From the NCBI RefSeq assembly GCF_018991925.1, contig NW_024711650.1:51001-115000 (forward strand): DNA of 64,000 nt. Direction: 5' to 3'. Positions 33,833 through 46,040 of the stretch are shown here, piece after piece. The DNA comes from Homarus americanus (taxonomy: Eukaryota > Arthropoda > Malacostraca > Decapoda > Nephropidae). Each line of letters starts with the position of its first letter. Position 1 is the first letter of the stretch. Under the pieces are notes generated by a model, which did no database searches, was not told where the DNA came from, and was given only the letters and a program-made list of their open reading frames with translations. The position numbers and the translations under genes were made by a program.

Positions 33833-33937
33833 TGACGTCATGCGCGAGCTGGGTCGCATTTCTGGTCAGGTACGGGGATGAACTCCTCCTCTATTGACCT
33901 TGACCTATAAAGGGGCTGCGGGCGGCGGCGTCACATT
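33833..33937 (+). promoter_or_regulatory. Promoter-like block: CRE-type site, TATA box, initiator
   Basis: TGACGTCA at 33833-33840, TATAAAGG at 33906-33913 and TCACATT at 33931-33937 lie in a locally GC-rich stretch (GCGGGCGGCGGCG). The spacing from TATA to the initiator A is 27 bases, within the normal range for a TATA promoter. Downstream frames are short (an ATG at 33941 gives 19 codons), so the transcript would need splicing. The minus strand start of the THAP remnant is only about 80 bp from the CRE, so the block could also have served that gene. Confidence 0.4.
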
Positions 33938-34910
33938 CATATGGTAACGAAGACTGTCTGCCACCTGAGGGATGATACTCCACACGCTTACTGCTTGTGA
34001 CACTCCCTATGTTTTCGTCTTTTTCGGACTTAAGGAGATAATGATAACATCAGAATACTGTATAAGTTTGTAGAACACTCTCACTGGAAATATCTTAAAA
34101 TGTTATGTTTCCAGAACACGAAATTAGTGAAGCTGCCAACACTTTATCCTATGACACTGTAAACTTAAAATTTTAGTACTCTCTTGACGAAGGCTTGGAA
34201 ATTCCATACCGTTTTTGTCTAAAATTTTGTCTGTCCGCGGCGTCCAGTCAACCTCACTCTGGTCGCCCGCCTCGGTCTCCTCTCCTCCTCCCTGTTTTTT
34301 AATGACTGGCTACTGGCGCTCTGTGATGATACCTTGTGGTGCATTCTTCACATTGTTAATCACTGCTGGTTGTCTAATAATAATAATACCTGTGGATGTT
34401 ATTTTGTTCCTTTCCAATTACAGCTGAGGGTCTGTAATAATACCTTCTGATGTTCTGTATCTCTGGTAATTACTGTTGGGTCTTGTGATGTGTCCTTCAT
34501 TTGTCCTCTCTTGATCCACTGTAGTGTAACAGCCATCATATACGTTACAATATTCACTTGAGATACGTCACCCCTTAGTACCTGGCCTACGTACACTTCA
34601 ACAAAGGCCCATCACCACGCGCGTCAGTACCCCCGCCGGTGGTTGACAGCTGACAACGGAAGACCGAACAAAAGATTTCCTCCACATCTCGAAACCAACT
34701 CCACCTTGTAGATCGATTAGAATATGTTGGGATCTACGGCACAGCTTCAATAGTCGTTGCTTCTGTCAGCCTGAAATTCACCAAACTCTTCCAGTGTTTT
34801 CTGTAACCTGAGACTTACAGTACTTATCCTGTGTCTCGTAACGTACCCTGTGTCCCCCCCCCACAACATGACGTAAACCCAGTGAGGGAGACACTGAGAG
34901 AGAGACAGCC
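33938..34910. other. Unique DNA, no gene recognised
   Basis: AT-rich with scattered imperfect repeats (TACCTTGTGGTGCATTCTTC-like, TAATACCTTCTGATGTTCTG) at 34310-34450. No supported exon. Confidence 0.45.
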
Positions 34911-35039
34911 AGACAGTAAGAGACAGACAGATAATGTGTGAGAAAGGGCAAACTGACAGTGAGACAGACAGACAGACAGATACTGAAAGACACATAGACT
35001 ATGTGAGAGACAGACTGACAGACACTAAAAAAGACAGAT

Positions 35040-35085
<46 letters not shown>
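34911..35085 (+). repeat. Decayed GACA tract ending in (AG)n
   Basis: Irregular AGACAGACAG and GTGAGAGA words, then (AG)20 at 35045-35085. Ser/Val/Leu-rich minus frames follow from it. Confidence 0.9.
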
Positions 35086-35087
<2 letters not shown>

Positions 35088-35945
35088 GATAAGTTAAGTT
35101 CTATATTTAATTTGGGGATTTCCTTTGTCGTCTTTCTATTTGAACAAAAACGATAAGATGTGTGTTTTTTCATTTTTCAATCCTTATTCCCTCCCTTTTT
35201 TCTTGCTTTATTCCTTTCCTTCCTCTCTCCCTTCCCTTCGTCTTTCTCCCCTCTTTCCATTTTTTCTTTCATTTCTTTCTCTATTCATCCGCCCTCCTTC
35301 CTTCCTCCACCACCACCACCATCAGCATTACCAAACACCACCTTATCGCCACCATCACCAGATATCCAATAAACTCTCTCTCCCTTCTGCACTTTATATC
35401 GTGATCACCCAGACTAAGTTATGCCGAAGAACGTGCGATTTTCACGATAATCTCTCGGATCGTGTTTTACCTAAGGCGAAATATCGATGGAAGGTTTCTA
35501 AGTGGACGTAAGGTGGGGTATCGTAAGTCTCTCTCACGTAGGGTATTGTAAGTCTACTGTATGTTACTTGGTTGGATCTCATCTCACTCTCATCTCCATC
35601 TCATCCAGTGAGTAGTAGTGGGCGCCGACAGTCTACGTAGCCGACCGATCAGTGGCTGTGCACGCGATGTCTCTGAAAAGTCTACTGTACGTGGCTCTAA
35701 TCTTTGTACTGTATTCTTAATTCCTTTGTTTAGTGTGTGTGAACTAAGCTTATGATAAAGATTTAGCTGTTGCGTGCAGGCAGTTGAGTTAATAATTATG
35801 TGCGTGTGGTGAGATTGAATAAAAAATAATAAATGAATGTCGGGTAACGCCATAATGCTTGCTTGCTTGTGTTTTAAAAGTCTTTGTGATTTGGTTGGGT
35901 GATTTGGTTGGTTTGTTGAGAAATTAAACTTGCATCAAACATTGA
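35086..35945. other. Unique DNA, pyrimidine-rich at the left
   Basis: 35165-35330 is strongly T/C-rich on the plus strand, with CACCACCACCACCATCA at 35308. No gene recognised. Confidence 0.45.
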
Positions 35946-35994
35946 AACTATTATTATTATTATTATTTTTATTTTTATTTTTATTTTTATTTTT

Positions 35995-36065
<71 letters not shown>
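35946..36065. repeat. (ATT)n / (ATTTTT)n microsatellite
   Basis: ATT repeats, a five-unit TTTTTA stretch, then about 65 bp of pure ATT. Confidence 0.97.
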
Positions 36066-36785
36066 CCATCACCTAAGTCAATGCAATTAAATAATAGTTC
36101 ACATCGTCCAGTATGTGCTGTACAGTGGCATTACTTACAATTCAAGCAAAATATTAACGTTCCTCAAAAAATAAGATTCATTTTCTATACTATTTTTGTA
36201 ACAGAAAACACGTCTAAAAACTATGGCAAACTTAAATAATAGTCCATGAGAGTTGAACTTGTCGCTTGACATAAACCTCACTGAGACAAAATACACTATT
36301 ATTAACTACAATGATATGAACGACTTACAGTATATTAGCTTCGTGTAAACAAATTTTCCTTCAAGAATACTTAAGAAACTCCTACGCCCTGATGTTGCAT
36401 AATATTACCGCGGCTCTGCAAGAATCTCGCCCGTAAAGAGTGAAATATATTTTTTAATGAAGGACCTAAAATGGATTTGGTAATATCCGGACTAGGGAGA
36501 GATGTTTGTGTTAGTATTACCTTTATATATTATTGTTAATTGTCTGTACCTTGGAAAACCTCGTCATTGAAATACAGGTAATGATAATACTAGTGTCACC
36601 CTTTATACATATTTCCGTATCTATAACCACCCCTTAAATTTGGTAGTAGCAGAATAAATTTGTGTTAGTGTATAGTTTTAGTCAGTCCCACAGAAAAAAG
36701 AAGATTTACCTTGTACGAACACTTAGCATGGCCAAAAGTATGGTCGTTTGTGTAAATTATTTTTTAAAGACATATTGACGAGTAT
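36066..36785. other. Unique AT-rich DNA, no gene seen
   Basis: No repeat or coding similarity recognised. Confidence 0.5.
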
Positions 36786-37245
36786 TTATAGGTTAGGTTA
36801 GACTTTGTTAGGTTACGTTAGGTTTACATTTTGGTTGGTTAAGTTAGGTTAATTTAGGTTAAGTCTGGTTACATTTTGTTAGTTTGCGTTATGTATTGTT
36901 AGGTTGAATTAAGTTGGGATTTGTTAGTTTTTTTAGGTTAAGTTAGGTTAGCTATCGTTAGGTTAGGATTATTTAAGTTAATTTAGTTTAATTTGTTAGG
37001 ATAGGTTAAGTTAGGTTCGTTTAGGTTAAAATATAGGTTAGCTTAGTTAAGGTTATTCGAGCTGAATTGACGTTCACATTAGTCAGTTTAAGTTAGATTC
37101 ACTTAAGTTAGGGTAGGTTAAGTTTGGTTCATGTAAGATTTGGTTAGATTCACATAAATTAGATTCACTAGAAGTTAGTTTAAGTTAGTTAATATTTGCT
37201 TTAAGATAGTTTAACTTTGTTTCACATAATAAGTTAGGTGAAGCT
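36786..37245 (+). repeat. Long decayed TTAGG tract
   Basis: Dense AGGTTA, AAGTTA, GATTCA and TTAGTT words over 450 bp, every copy altered, as expected of an old interstitial telomere-type array that is no longer homogenised. Confidence 0.8.
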
Positions 37246-37489
37246 TGGTGGAATTTCGTGATCCAACCCACCACACGTTGTAGTGGGTATTTACTTTATG
37301 GCAACACGGAGTTCCCCAGGAGAGTGTGTACCCCCCGCTGGCTCTGTCGTCACGGCGCTCATCTGCTGTACTTAACGTAATAGGTAACTTTGGATTACAT
37401 GAAGATTACACACCCCAGCTTATTTTACCTGCAGCTTAACCTGTTACCTCATCTGATTTGTAGACACCCCAGCTGATTTCACCTGAAGA

Positions 37490-37902
37490 TTAATGGAACA
37501 AAACATAACAAATCCAACCTTACCTGCCGTCCAATTAGTTTAACATCAATTGTATGCAAATTACTGGAAGCAATTATTTCAAACTATTCGAAATCACCTG
37601 GAGAAACACAAATTGATAAATGATTTCCCGCATGGCTTCACAAGGGGGAGTTCATGTCTGACAAATCTACTTTCATTATTTTCAGCTGTTTTTTTTTAAT
37701 CAGTGGATGACGGACACGATTATGTTTACCTCGACTTTAGCAAAGCCTTCAACAGGGTCCTCCATGAAAGACTAATACGTAAAGTGGAGGCTCATGCAGT
37801 TGGAGATGTTCTAAATTGGATTAGGGCGTGGTTACAGGACAGGAAACAGAGTCGGCATTAATGGCACCAAATCCGAGTGGAGTACTCCACGGCTCAGTAC
37901 TT
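37490..37902 (+). mobile_element. CR1-like LINE fragment, central RT, plus orientation
   Basis: In shifting frames it reads NLTCRPISLTSIVCKLLEAI, HLEKHKLINDFPHGFTRGSS, CLTNLLSLFSAV, DYVYLDFSKAFNRVLHERLI and LNWIRAWLQDRKQ, and ends at the GS of the GVPQGSVLGP motif. These are the RT fingers and palm including the DFSKAF motif with the first catalytic aspartate; the FADD box is absent. Several frameshifts. It is cut at 37902 by the tail of another CR1-like copy in the opposite orientation. Confidence 0.85.
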
Positions 37903-38578
37903 AAGAACATAAGAAAATAAGGAGTCTGCAATAGGCCGATTGGCCTGTGCATGGCAGCTCCTGTCGAGAGTTACTACCACTCTATCATCCATGAATCTAT
38001 TCAGCCTTCCTTTGAAACTTTCCAGCGTTCCAGCACTTACTACAAAGTTGCTAGGCTTGTTCCACTCGTCCACCACCCTATTTGTGAAGCAGTTCCTTCC
38101 TATCGCCCTCCTAAACCTAAACTTATCCAACTTAAATCCATTGCTCCGAGTCCTATCCTGCTCGGATATTATAAGAACTTTATCTATATCCCCTTTATTG
38201 ATTCGTTTCACCCACTTGAATACTTCTATCATATCTCCCCGCACTCTTCGTCTTTCTAGGGAATGCAAGTTTAGTTTCTTTAACCTATCCTGATATGGAA
38301 GGTTTCTAAGTCCCGGAATCATTTTCGTTATTCTTCGCTGCACCGACTATAGTGAATTGATATCCATTCTATAATAAGGGCACCAGAACTGAACCGCATA
38401 ATCGAGGTGCGGCCTGACTAGCGCAAGATATAGTTGCAATAAGACCTCTGCACTCTTGTTACTTACACTTCTAGATATAAAACCCAATACTCTGTTTGCC
38501 TTATTTCGAACATTAACGCACTGTTTTCTAGGCCGTAGGTCCGGGCTTACAAGTACCCCTAGGTCTCTTTCACACACC
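37894..38578 (-). mobile_element. CR1-like LINE 3' end, minus orientation
   Basis: One continuous minus frame of about 227 codons broken only by a TAG at 38344-38346. It reads ERDLGVLVSPDLRPRKQC, LYLALVRPHLDYAVQFWCPY, stop, SVQRRITKMIPGLRNL, LERRRVRGDMIEVFKW, NGFKLDKFRFRRAIGR and NRVVDEWNKPSNF, to a natural end. The tail (TTCTTATGTTCTTAA on the minus strand) abuts the RT fragment at 37902. The 5' break at about 38575 abuts a C-rich array. The frame is nearly intact and it matches 708-838 at all but two of about 130 positions, so the subfamily was recently active. Confidence 0.9.
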
Positions 38579-39362
38579 CACCCCTCCCTCACACACAGGC
38601 GCCCTTCCCCCACACACAGCCGCCCCTCCCCCCACATACACTCACCCCCCTCCATACCCCAACTGTACCCCCACATTCACTCACCCTCCTCCACTGTGCC
38701 CCCACTCCCCCTCCATACCCCAACTGGCCCCTCCCCCCCCTCCATACCCCCCAACTGTACCCCCACATTCCTCAACCCCCTCCTCCATGCCCCAACTGTA
38801 CCCCCCATTCTACCCCTCCCCCCTCCATACCCCAACTGTGCCCCACACATTCACTCACCCCCCCTCCCCCTCCATACCCCAACTGTCCCCCATTTCCACC
38901 ACCCCTCCCCTCCATACCCCCAACTGTACCCCCACTCCCCTCCATACCCCAACTTCCTCCCCCATTCCTCCCCCTTCCCTCCATACCCCAACTGTACCCC
39001 CACATTCCTCCCTCTCCCCCTCCATACCCCAACTGTTGCCCCCACATTCACTCCCCTCCCCTCCATGCCCCAACTGTGCCCCCACATTCCTCACTCACCC
39101 CAACTCCCCACCTCTCCCCTCCCCCTCCATACTCCAACTGTGCCCCCACATTCCTCACCCCCTCCCCCCCTCCATACCCCCTCACTCAACTGTACCCCAC
39201 ATTCACTCACCTCCCCCCACCCCAACTGTACCCCCACATTCCTCACCCCTCCCCTCCTACTGGCCCCCACATTCACTCACCCCCTCCCCTCCCCCACCCC
39301 CAACTGTACCCCCACATTCACTCACCCCCCTCCCCCCTCCATACTCCAACTGTACACCCACA
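38576..39362 (+). repeat. C-rich minisatellite with CCATACCCCAACTGTACCCC
   Basis: About 22 units of 30-40 bp made of CCCCTCCATACCCCAACTGTA and CCCCCACATTCACTCAC in variable numbers. It begins exactly at the 5' break of the LINE at 38575. Pro/His/Thr-rich plus frames and Gly/Trp-rich minus frames are artefacts. Confidence 0.93.
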
Positions 39363-40415
39363 TTTTACGTTAATTTGACTTTGGAAATAAGTTTGAAATC
39401 TTAGTCCTTGATGGGCCATAATCCGAGACAGTTTCATACGGTAATCTGCTCAGTTGTATCCCAGGAGACGAGACGGACCAGAAAGGGTGGCAGCATCGTC
39501 CTTCAACCTAAGACCCAGCAACGTTGTCATCTTGAAGCATTATTTGTCGTTTTGGTTTGGTTCAGGTGTTTCGACTGCCAGGGTTTATGAAGCACCGTAA
39601 GTGATTTTGAAGCCGCATCTCTGGGGCTGTGATTTCAAACTTTTTTTGGGGGGGTTTATTTAGCTGATTGGTTTAAGCACAGTTACTTTAGTTATTATTA
39701 TTCCATGAGGTTGTAGATTCATGTTGTTTGTGTTGTGTCTCTTTTTCATCTCTGTGCTTCAGTGGTCTGGGTTTATCTTCCATAGCTATTGCAAGAGGGA
39801 AGGTTGTTTGTGTTTTATTTAAAGGGTTTAGCCGCTTTTGTTTGTTATTGTGCATGATACGTGTCGACATCACACACACACACACAGAGTTTAATTCCCC
39901 CTCCCCGTGTGTGTAACTAAATATTTTTCTCATCTCCTGGTGTTATAAAGAGGAGGTTATATCCCCTTGACATAACCCGACAGGATATGACCAGCGAAGA
40001 CTCCCCCTTCGTCACACTACGCTGCCTGTCTGTGGGTTGGTGACGGTGACGCCCTTGTGGTGCATCTACGGCAGCAGCTGGGTTCTGCCCTACAATGAAG
40101 TATACAATAATCACACAGTCAGTTACAAACCCATGGTGTCGTCCGTATCTGAATATTGTCGTTTTTTATATCAATAGAATATTATTTTCCAAATTTAGTT
40201 AAAATTAAATGAAAACATAAATTATAATTACTTTAGGCATGAAAGATTATCTGAAACCTTTGTGAATTTTTAGTACATCAAGTCGTTGAATTATGTATAC
40301 AAATATCAGATCATCACCTCGTAATAATGACACACGACGCTGGCTGTTGTCCTCCACTAGACCAGCCACTAACACTCGACAACCTTGTGTTACATATATA
40401 TTGTCCTGACAGATC
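39363..40415. other. Unique DNA, no gene recognised
   Basis: Short (AC) run at 39871-39886. Frames up to 81 codons have no recognisable domain. Confidence 0.5.
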
Positions 40416-40640
40416 CCAGTCCTAACGGGTCACAGTTCTTATAGTCCGCAATTTTAGTACGCCCCAGTCATAAAAGGTTCCATTCCTGATAGGCCCCAGT
40501 CCTAATAGGTTCCCGTTCTAATAGGCCCCAATTATCCTAATAAGTCTCCAATCTTAATAAGTCTTAATCTTAAGAAGCTCGTCACACTCGGCCCTGATCT
40601 TAAAGGTCCCACTCATAATAAGTTACTTCCCTATATAATC
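40416..40640 (+). repeat. Decayed GGCCCCAGTCCTAATA minisatellite
   Basis: About ten copies of a unit of roughly 20 bp (CAGTCCTAATAGGTCC type), all diverged, with variants ACGGGTCA, ATAGTCCG and ATAAGTCTC. Confidence 0.75.
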
Positions 40641-41535
40641 AGCACAGTATGATACAGAAGCCATTATATACAGAGGTGTTGGCAGGTAAGATCAGAGTCA
40701 CACCTCACACCAGAGACTCTGGGGAACTGGTGGTGATGAATCCAGTCTGTTGAGGAGAGGGGAGGGGCTACGTGTATCAAGACTCATTACTAAACAAAGC
40801 GAAAATACCGTTAATTACTGATCATTGGCTCCTTGAAGAAGCATTTGGATAAGAAAACATTGCTATTGCACCAGACCACATAGGTGTGTTAACTACTCAA
40901 GAAATCATTGAAAACCACGTACAGGTGTGTCGGAGGCGGGTGAGAACAACACCTGTGCCTAGCGCGTGACGGTAACCCAGGTTACGGTGAGGCGGCGCAG
41001 GACCGGACTCACCCAGGCTAGTGAGTCGACCTGGGCAACACAACCTTTCCTACTTGCCTCAAACTTACCTGCTGTTCATTTTGCCTCTCTTTATACTCCT
41101 TTCTCTTTCTTTCTTCGTTCTCCTATCTCCTCCTCCTGCGTCATCATCTTGGCGGTGCTTCAACTAACAGGGTCTTTAAAGTGTTCACCAAGTCTTTTAG
41201 TTTTGATGCTTCAACTAACATACAACTTTAGTGAATTAAACAACATTTCCTTCCTTATTTGTTTCTTTGTCCAATATTTGTTCGTTGTTTTATCGCCATG
41301 ACCACCTGGAAACCACGACACCGGAACAAATGAACAGGAAATACTTGAACTGGTTAGTTAAGGACCCCCAACCACCTATCCCCCCCCCCAAAAAAAAATA
41401 GTAATAAAAAAGTCGAGTCCACCAGAATAAAGGACGAGTCTTTTCTTTAATATCAGTGTTTTTGTGGCGATAAACGAACCTGACGTACGAACAGACATTA
41501 AGGGAAAAATAACTCGACCACTTCTGGGTAAGTCA
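40641..41535. other. Unique DNA, no gene recognised
   Basis: A perfect 6-bp inverted repeat GTAACC-CA-GGTTAC at 40972-40985. No supported gene. Confidence 0.5.
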
Positions 41536-41544
41536 GTGCTGGTA

Positions 41545-42395
41545 TACCACAAAGTTCAGGGATCACCTGAACTTTTCCCGACTTTTCAGAGATTACCTGA
41601 ACTTGGGCTTTGAGATTACCTGTTTAGGCAGAGATCACCTGAACTTTGGGCTTTGAGAATCACCTGAGTTTTGGCTTTTCCCCGGGATACCTGAACTTTT
41701 GGCTTTTGAGAATTACCTGGTTTGCATTTTGAGATCACCTGTTTTGACACCGGGGATTACACTAATTTTTAGGCACCCCGGGGATCACCTGAACTTTTGG
41801 GCACCGAGATCACCCTAATTTAGGCACCCGGGGGATTGCCTGAACTTTTTAGGCACCCCGGGGATCACCTGAACTTTGAGCACCCGGGGATCACCTGAAC
41901 TTTTAGGCACCCGGGGATCACCTGAACTTTTACTGGGCACCCAGGGGATCACCTAATTTTAGCTTGAGGAGATCCTGCCTGAACTTTTAGGCTTGCAGGG
42001 AGTCACCCTGTTTTAGGCTTTTGAGAATCACCTGTTTTGAAGTCTGTTTTGGCTTTGAAACCTGAACTTTGGCTTGAGAATCTGTTTGGCTTGAGATCAC
42101 CTGGTTTTAGGCACCGAGAATCTGTTTCAAACACCAGGGTCACCTGAACTTTTTGCATTTGTGCAGGGGATCACCTCAACTTTGGGCACCCCGGGGATCT
42201 GCCTCCAACTAGGCACCCTGGGATCACCTCCAACTTTGGGCACCCGGGGATCACCTCCAACATTGGCACCCCAGAGATCACCTCCGCTTCTGGCACCAGA
42301 GATCACCTCAGCTTTAGGCACCCGAGATCCCTTTGGGCACCCAGGATCACCTCGCTTTAGGCTTTTGAGATCACCTCCTTTGAGCACCCAGGGTG
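41545..42395 (+). repeat. 27-bp minisatellite GGGGATCACCTGAACTTTTAGGCACCC
   Basis: About 32 units, many with one or more bases missing. Units at 41560-41720 and 41990-42120 carry GGCTTTGAGA in place of GGCACCCGGG. Units right of 42170 replace TGAAC with TCAAC or TCCAAC. The minus frame GGDPRVPK is the unit read backwards. Confidence 0.92.
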
Positions 42396-42960
42396 TGGTT
42401 GTTGTCAGTGATGACAGCTTCTACACCTTAAACATATTCACGCCTAGGTGGCCTAGGGCCTGCCATCCTCCCAGTACACGAGGCAGGCCAATATATGTAT
42501 GTGCTGTATGCATCGTGGGTTATAGAATCATGTATGGTTATGAATTGCCTCTTTCAATAGTGTTTTGACCTTATTGAATAGTTAAACTTACTTCCCTTCC
42601 TTTATGGTTTTGTCATTATATAAGCTTAGTACTTCAGGCCTTCTTGAATAGTGAGTATTGATGTTTGTTGTCAATTTGTGTGATTTGATGGTTGAGAATT
42701 TAATGAAATTTTGTGAAAACCGTTTGTAGTGTTAGGTGTGTGTTGGTTATAATATATATGACAATTATGTTGTTAGTGTCTTGTAATTGGAGCTTGTTAT
42801 CATCGTCATGACCATTTATTGTGGTGAGAACATGCACCAAAAGTCTTATCTAACCTTAATCTAGCAATTTACAACATCTTGTAATCTAGTGATGCTGTTA
42901 CTTGCTCCATATACATATTTTCGCCAGTACATCTCAACATAGTAACCTATAGATCGACTA
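42396..42960. other. Unique AT-rich DNA, no gene seen
   Basis: Nothing recognised on either strand. Confidence 0.5.
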
Positions 42961-42967
42961 GTGCCTG

Positions 42968-45424
42968 TTACACCTCCCCCACCTCCCCCCCTACACACAC
43001 ACCTCCCCCTACACCTCACCCCCTACCTCCTCCCCTCCTCCCCTACACCTCCCCTACCTCCTCCCCCTACACCTCCTCCCCACACACACCCTCCTCCCCC
43101 TACACACCTCCCTACACCTTCCCTACCTCCCCCTACCTCCTCCCCTGCACGTCCCCCACCTCCCCTACCTCCCCTACACCTCCTCCCCTGCCCACCTCCT
43201 TCCCTCCCCTACACACCTCCTCCCCCCCTCCTCCCCACCTCCTCCCCTACACACACCTCCTCCCCACACACCTCCTACCCTGCCTCCTCCTCTACACCTC
43301 CTCCCCCACCTCCTCCCTACACCTCCTCCCTGCACCTCCTCCCCTCTCCCCCACCTCCTCCTCTACACACCTCCTCCCCTACCTCCTCCCCTCCTCCCCC
43401 ACCTCCCCTACCTCCTCCTCCTCCCCTCCTCCCCTACACCTCCTCCCTACCTCCTCCCCTACCTCCTCCCCTACCTCCTCCTACACCTCCTCCCCTACCT
43501 CCTCCCCACCTCCTCCCCTGCCTCCTCCTCCTACACCTCCCCTCCCCTACCCCACCTCCTCCCTACACCTCCTCCTGCCTCTCCCCTACTCTCCCCGTCC
43601 CCACCTCCCCTACACCTCCTCCCCTACCCACCTCCTCCCCTACACCTCTCCTCCCTACACCTCCTCCCCCCTCCTCCCTACACGTCCCCCCACCTCCCCT
43701 ACACCTCCTCCCCTACCTCCCTCCCCTACACACCTCCCCTCCCTACACACCTCCCCCTACACCTCCCCTCCCCTACACCTCCTCCCCACCTCCCCTCCCC
43801 CACACCTCCCTCCCTCTCCACCACACCTCCCCTACACACCTCCTCCCTACACACCTCCTCCCCTACACACACCTCCCTACACCTCCTCCCCTTGCACCTC
43901 CTCCCCTACACCTCCTCCTGCACGTCCCCCTACACACCTCCCCCTACACCTCCTCCCCTACACCTCCTCCCCTCCTCCCCTACACCTCCCCCTACACCTC
44001 CTCCCCACACCTCCCCCTCCCACCTCCCCCTACCTCCTCCCCCACCCCTCCTCCCCTACACACCTCCTCCCCACACCTCCCCTACACCTCCCTACCCCTA
44101 CACACCTCCTCCCCTACCTCCCCCTACACACCTCCTCCCCTACACCTCCTCCCCTACCTCCCCCCACCTCCTCCCTACACCTCCTCCCCTACCTCCCCTA
44201 CACACCTCCCCACACACCTCCTGCACGTCCCCTACACCTCCCCTACACCTCCTCCCTACACCTCCCCTACACCTCCTGCACCTCTCCCCCCTCCCTCTCC
44301 CCTACACCTCCTCTGCCCTCCACGTCCTACACCTCCTCCTCCCTACACCTCCTCCCCTCCACACCTCCTCCCCTACACCTCCTCCCCTCCCCTACACGTC
44401 CCCTCCCTACCTCCTACACCTCCTCCCCTACCCCTACCTCCTCCTACCTCCTCCCCTGCCCTCCCTCTCCCCTACCCTCCTACACCTCCTCACCTCCTCC
44501 TCCCTCCCCTACACCTCCTCCCCACACACTACACACCTCCTCCCCTCACACCTCCCCTCACCCTCCTCCCCTACCACCTCCTCCCCTACACCTCCTCCCT
44601 CCTCCCCCCTCCTCCCCTACACCTCCTCCCTACCTCCTCCCCTACACCTCCCCTACCTCCCCACCTCCTCCCCACCTCCTCCTACCTCCCCCCTCCCCTC
44701 CTCCTCCTCCTCCTCCCCACACCTCCCCTACCTCCAACACCTCCCCTACACACCTCCTACCCCCTCCTCCCCACCTCCTCCCTGCACCTCCTACCCCCCT
44801 CCTCCCCCTACACCTCCTGCCCTCCTCCCCACACCTCCTCCCACCTCCTCCCCCTCCTCCCCTACCCTGCCTCCCCTACACCCCCTCCCTACCTCCCCTA
44901 CACCTCCTGCACACCTCCTCACCTCCTACCTCCCCCACACCTCCCCTACACACCTCCTCCCCTCCCCTACACCTCCCCACACCTCCCTGCCTCCCCACCT
45001 CCCTGCACCTCCCCCACCTCCCCCTACCTCCTCCCTACCTCCTCCCCTGCCTCCTCCCCTGACCTCCCCCTACACACCTCCCCTGCACCTCCTCCCCTGC
45101 ACCTCCTCCTGCACCTCCCTGCACCTCCTCCCCTGCACCTCCTCCTACACCTCCCCCTACCTCCCCTCCCCTACACCTCCCCTGCACCTCCTCCCCTACT
45201 CCTCCCCTCCCTGCACCTCCTCCCCTACACCTCCTCCTACACACCTCCCCTACACCTCCCTACCTCCCCTACACCTCCCCTCCCCTACACCTCCTCCTCC
45301 CCTCCTCCCCTGCACTCCCCTCCCTACTCCCCTACACCTCCTACCTCCTCCCCTACACCTCCTCCTGCCTTGCACCTCCTCCCCTGCACCTCTACCTCCC
45401 TGCACCTCCCTACATCTCCTACAT
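42968..45424 (+). repeat. CCCCTACACCTCCTC minisatellite, 2.5 kb
   Basis: More than 150 units of 12-18 bp, consensus near CCCCTACACCTCCTC, with TGCACGTCC, TGCACCTCC and ACACACCTCC variants. The strand has almost no G and no stop codon in most phases, giving overlapping Pro/Leu/Ser/Thr-rich frames of 821 and 530 codons that I do not regard as genes. Confidence 0.96.
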
Positions 45425-45479
45425 GATGCATCTGCATGTTGTCTGAGATTAACGTCAGGTAAATTGGTTGGTTGCTTAA

Positions 45480-46040
45480 TTTAGCATTATGTTGGTGGGT
45501 TAGTGTTAAGTTCGGTAGTATTGGGTGGTTGTGTTATGCTAGGTAGGTGGTTGCTTGTTATGCTAGGTGGGTGGTTGTTATGCTAGGTTGAGTTGATTTG
45601 GTTATGTTGGGTTGAGTTAGTTTGGTGTCTTTAGGTTGGGGATTGGTTTGGCGTTGTGCTAGGTTGGGGTTAATTTGTGTTATGCTGGGTTAGGTAATTT
45701 AGCATTATGTTAGGTAGGTAATTTGTGTTATATTGGTGGTGGTTGCGTATATTAGGTAGGTGGTTGTTGTTATATATTGAGGTAGGTGGTTTAGCATTAT
45801 GTGGTGGTGGTTGTGTTATATTGGTGGTGGTTGTGTTATGTTAGGTGGTTTGGTATGTTAGATTGGGGTGGTGGTGTTGTTAGGTTGAATTGGTTTGTGT
45901 TATGTTAGGTTAGTTAGTTTGACGTTGTCATTGAGGATTAGGTTAGTTTAGCGTTATCATTATTGAAGTTAGAGTTAATTTGGCATTATATTGGGGTGGT
46001 TTAGTGTTGCGTTATATTGATTGAAATTGGGTGGTTATTC
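45480..46040 (+). repeat. Decayed GGTTTGTGTTATGTTAGGT minisatellite
   Basis: About 22 units of roughly 24-30 bp with the core GGTTGTGTTATGTTAGG and TTTAGCATTATG variants. It follows the CCT-rich array after 55 bp of unique sequence. Confidence 0.85.

Noticed and set aside
37940..38293. 117-codon plus-strand frame
   Set aside because: It is the antisense of a CR1-like LINE ORF, which is clearly the real coding direction.
42961..45484. 821- and 530-codon Pro-rich frames as an extensin- or mucin-like gene
   Set aside because: Overlapping frames in a CCT-rich minisatellite with almost no G; frame changes with each indel, no signal peptide or non-repeat domain.
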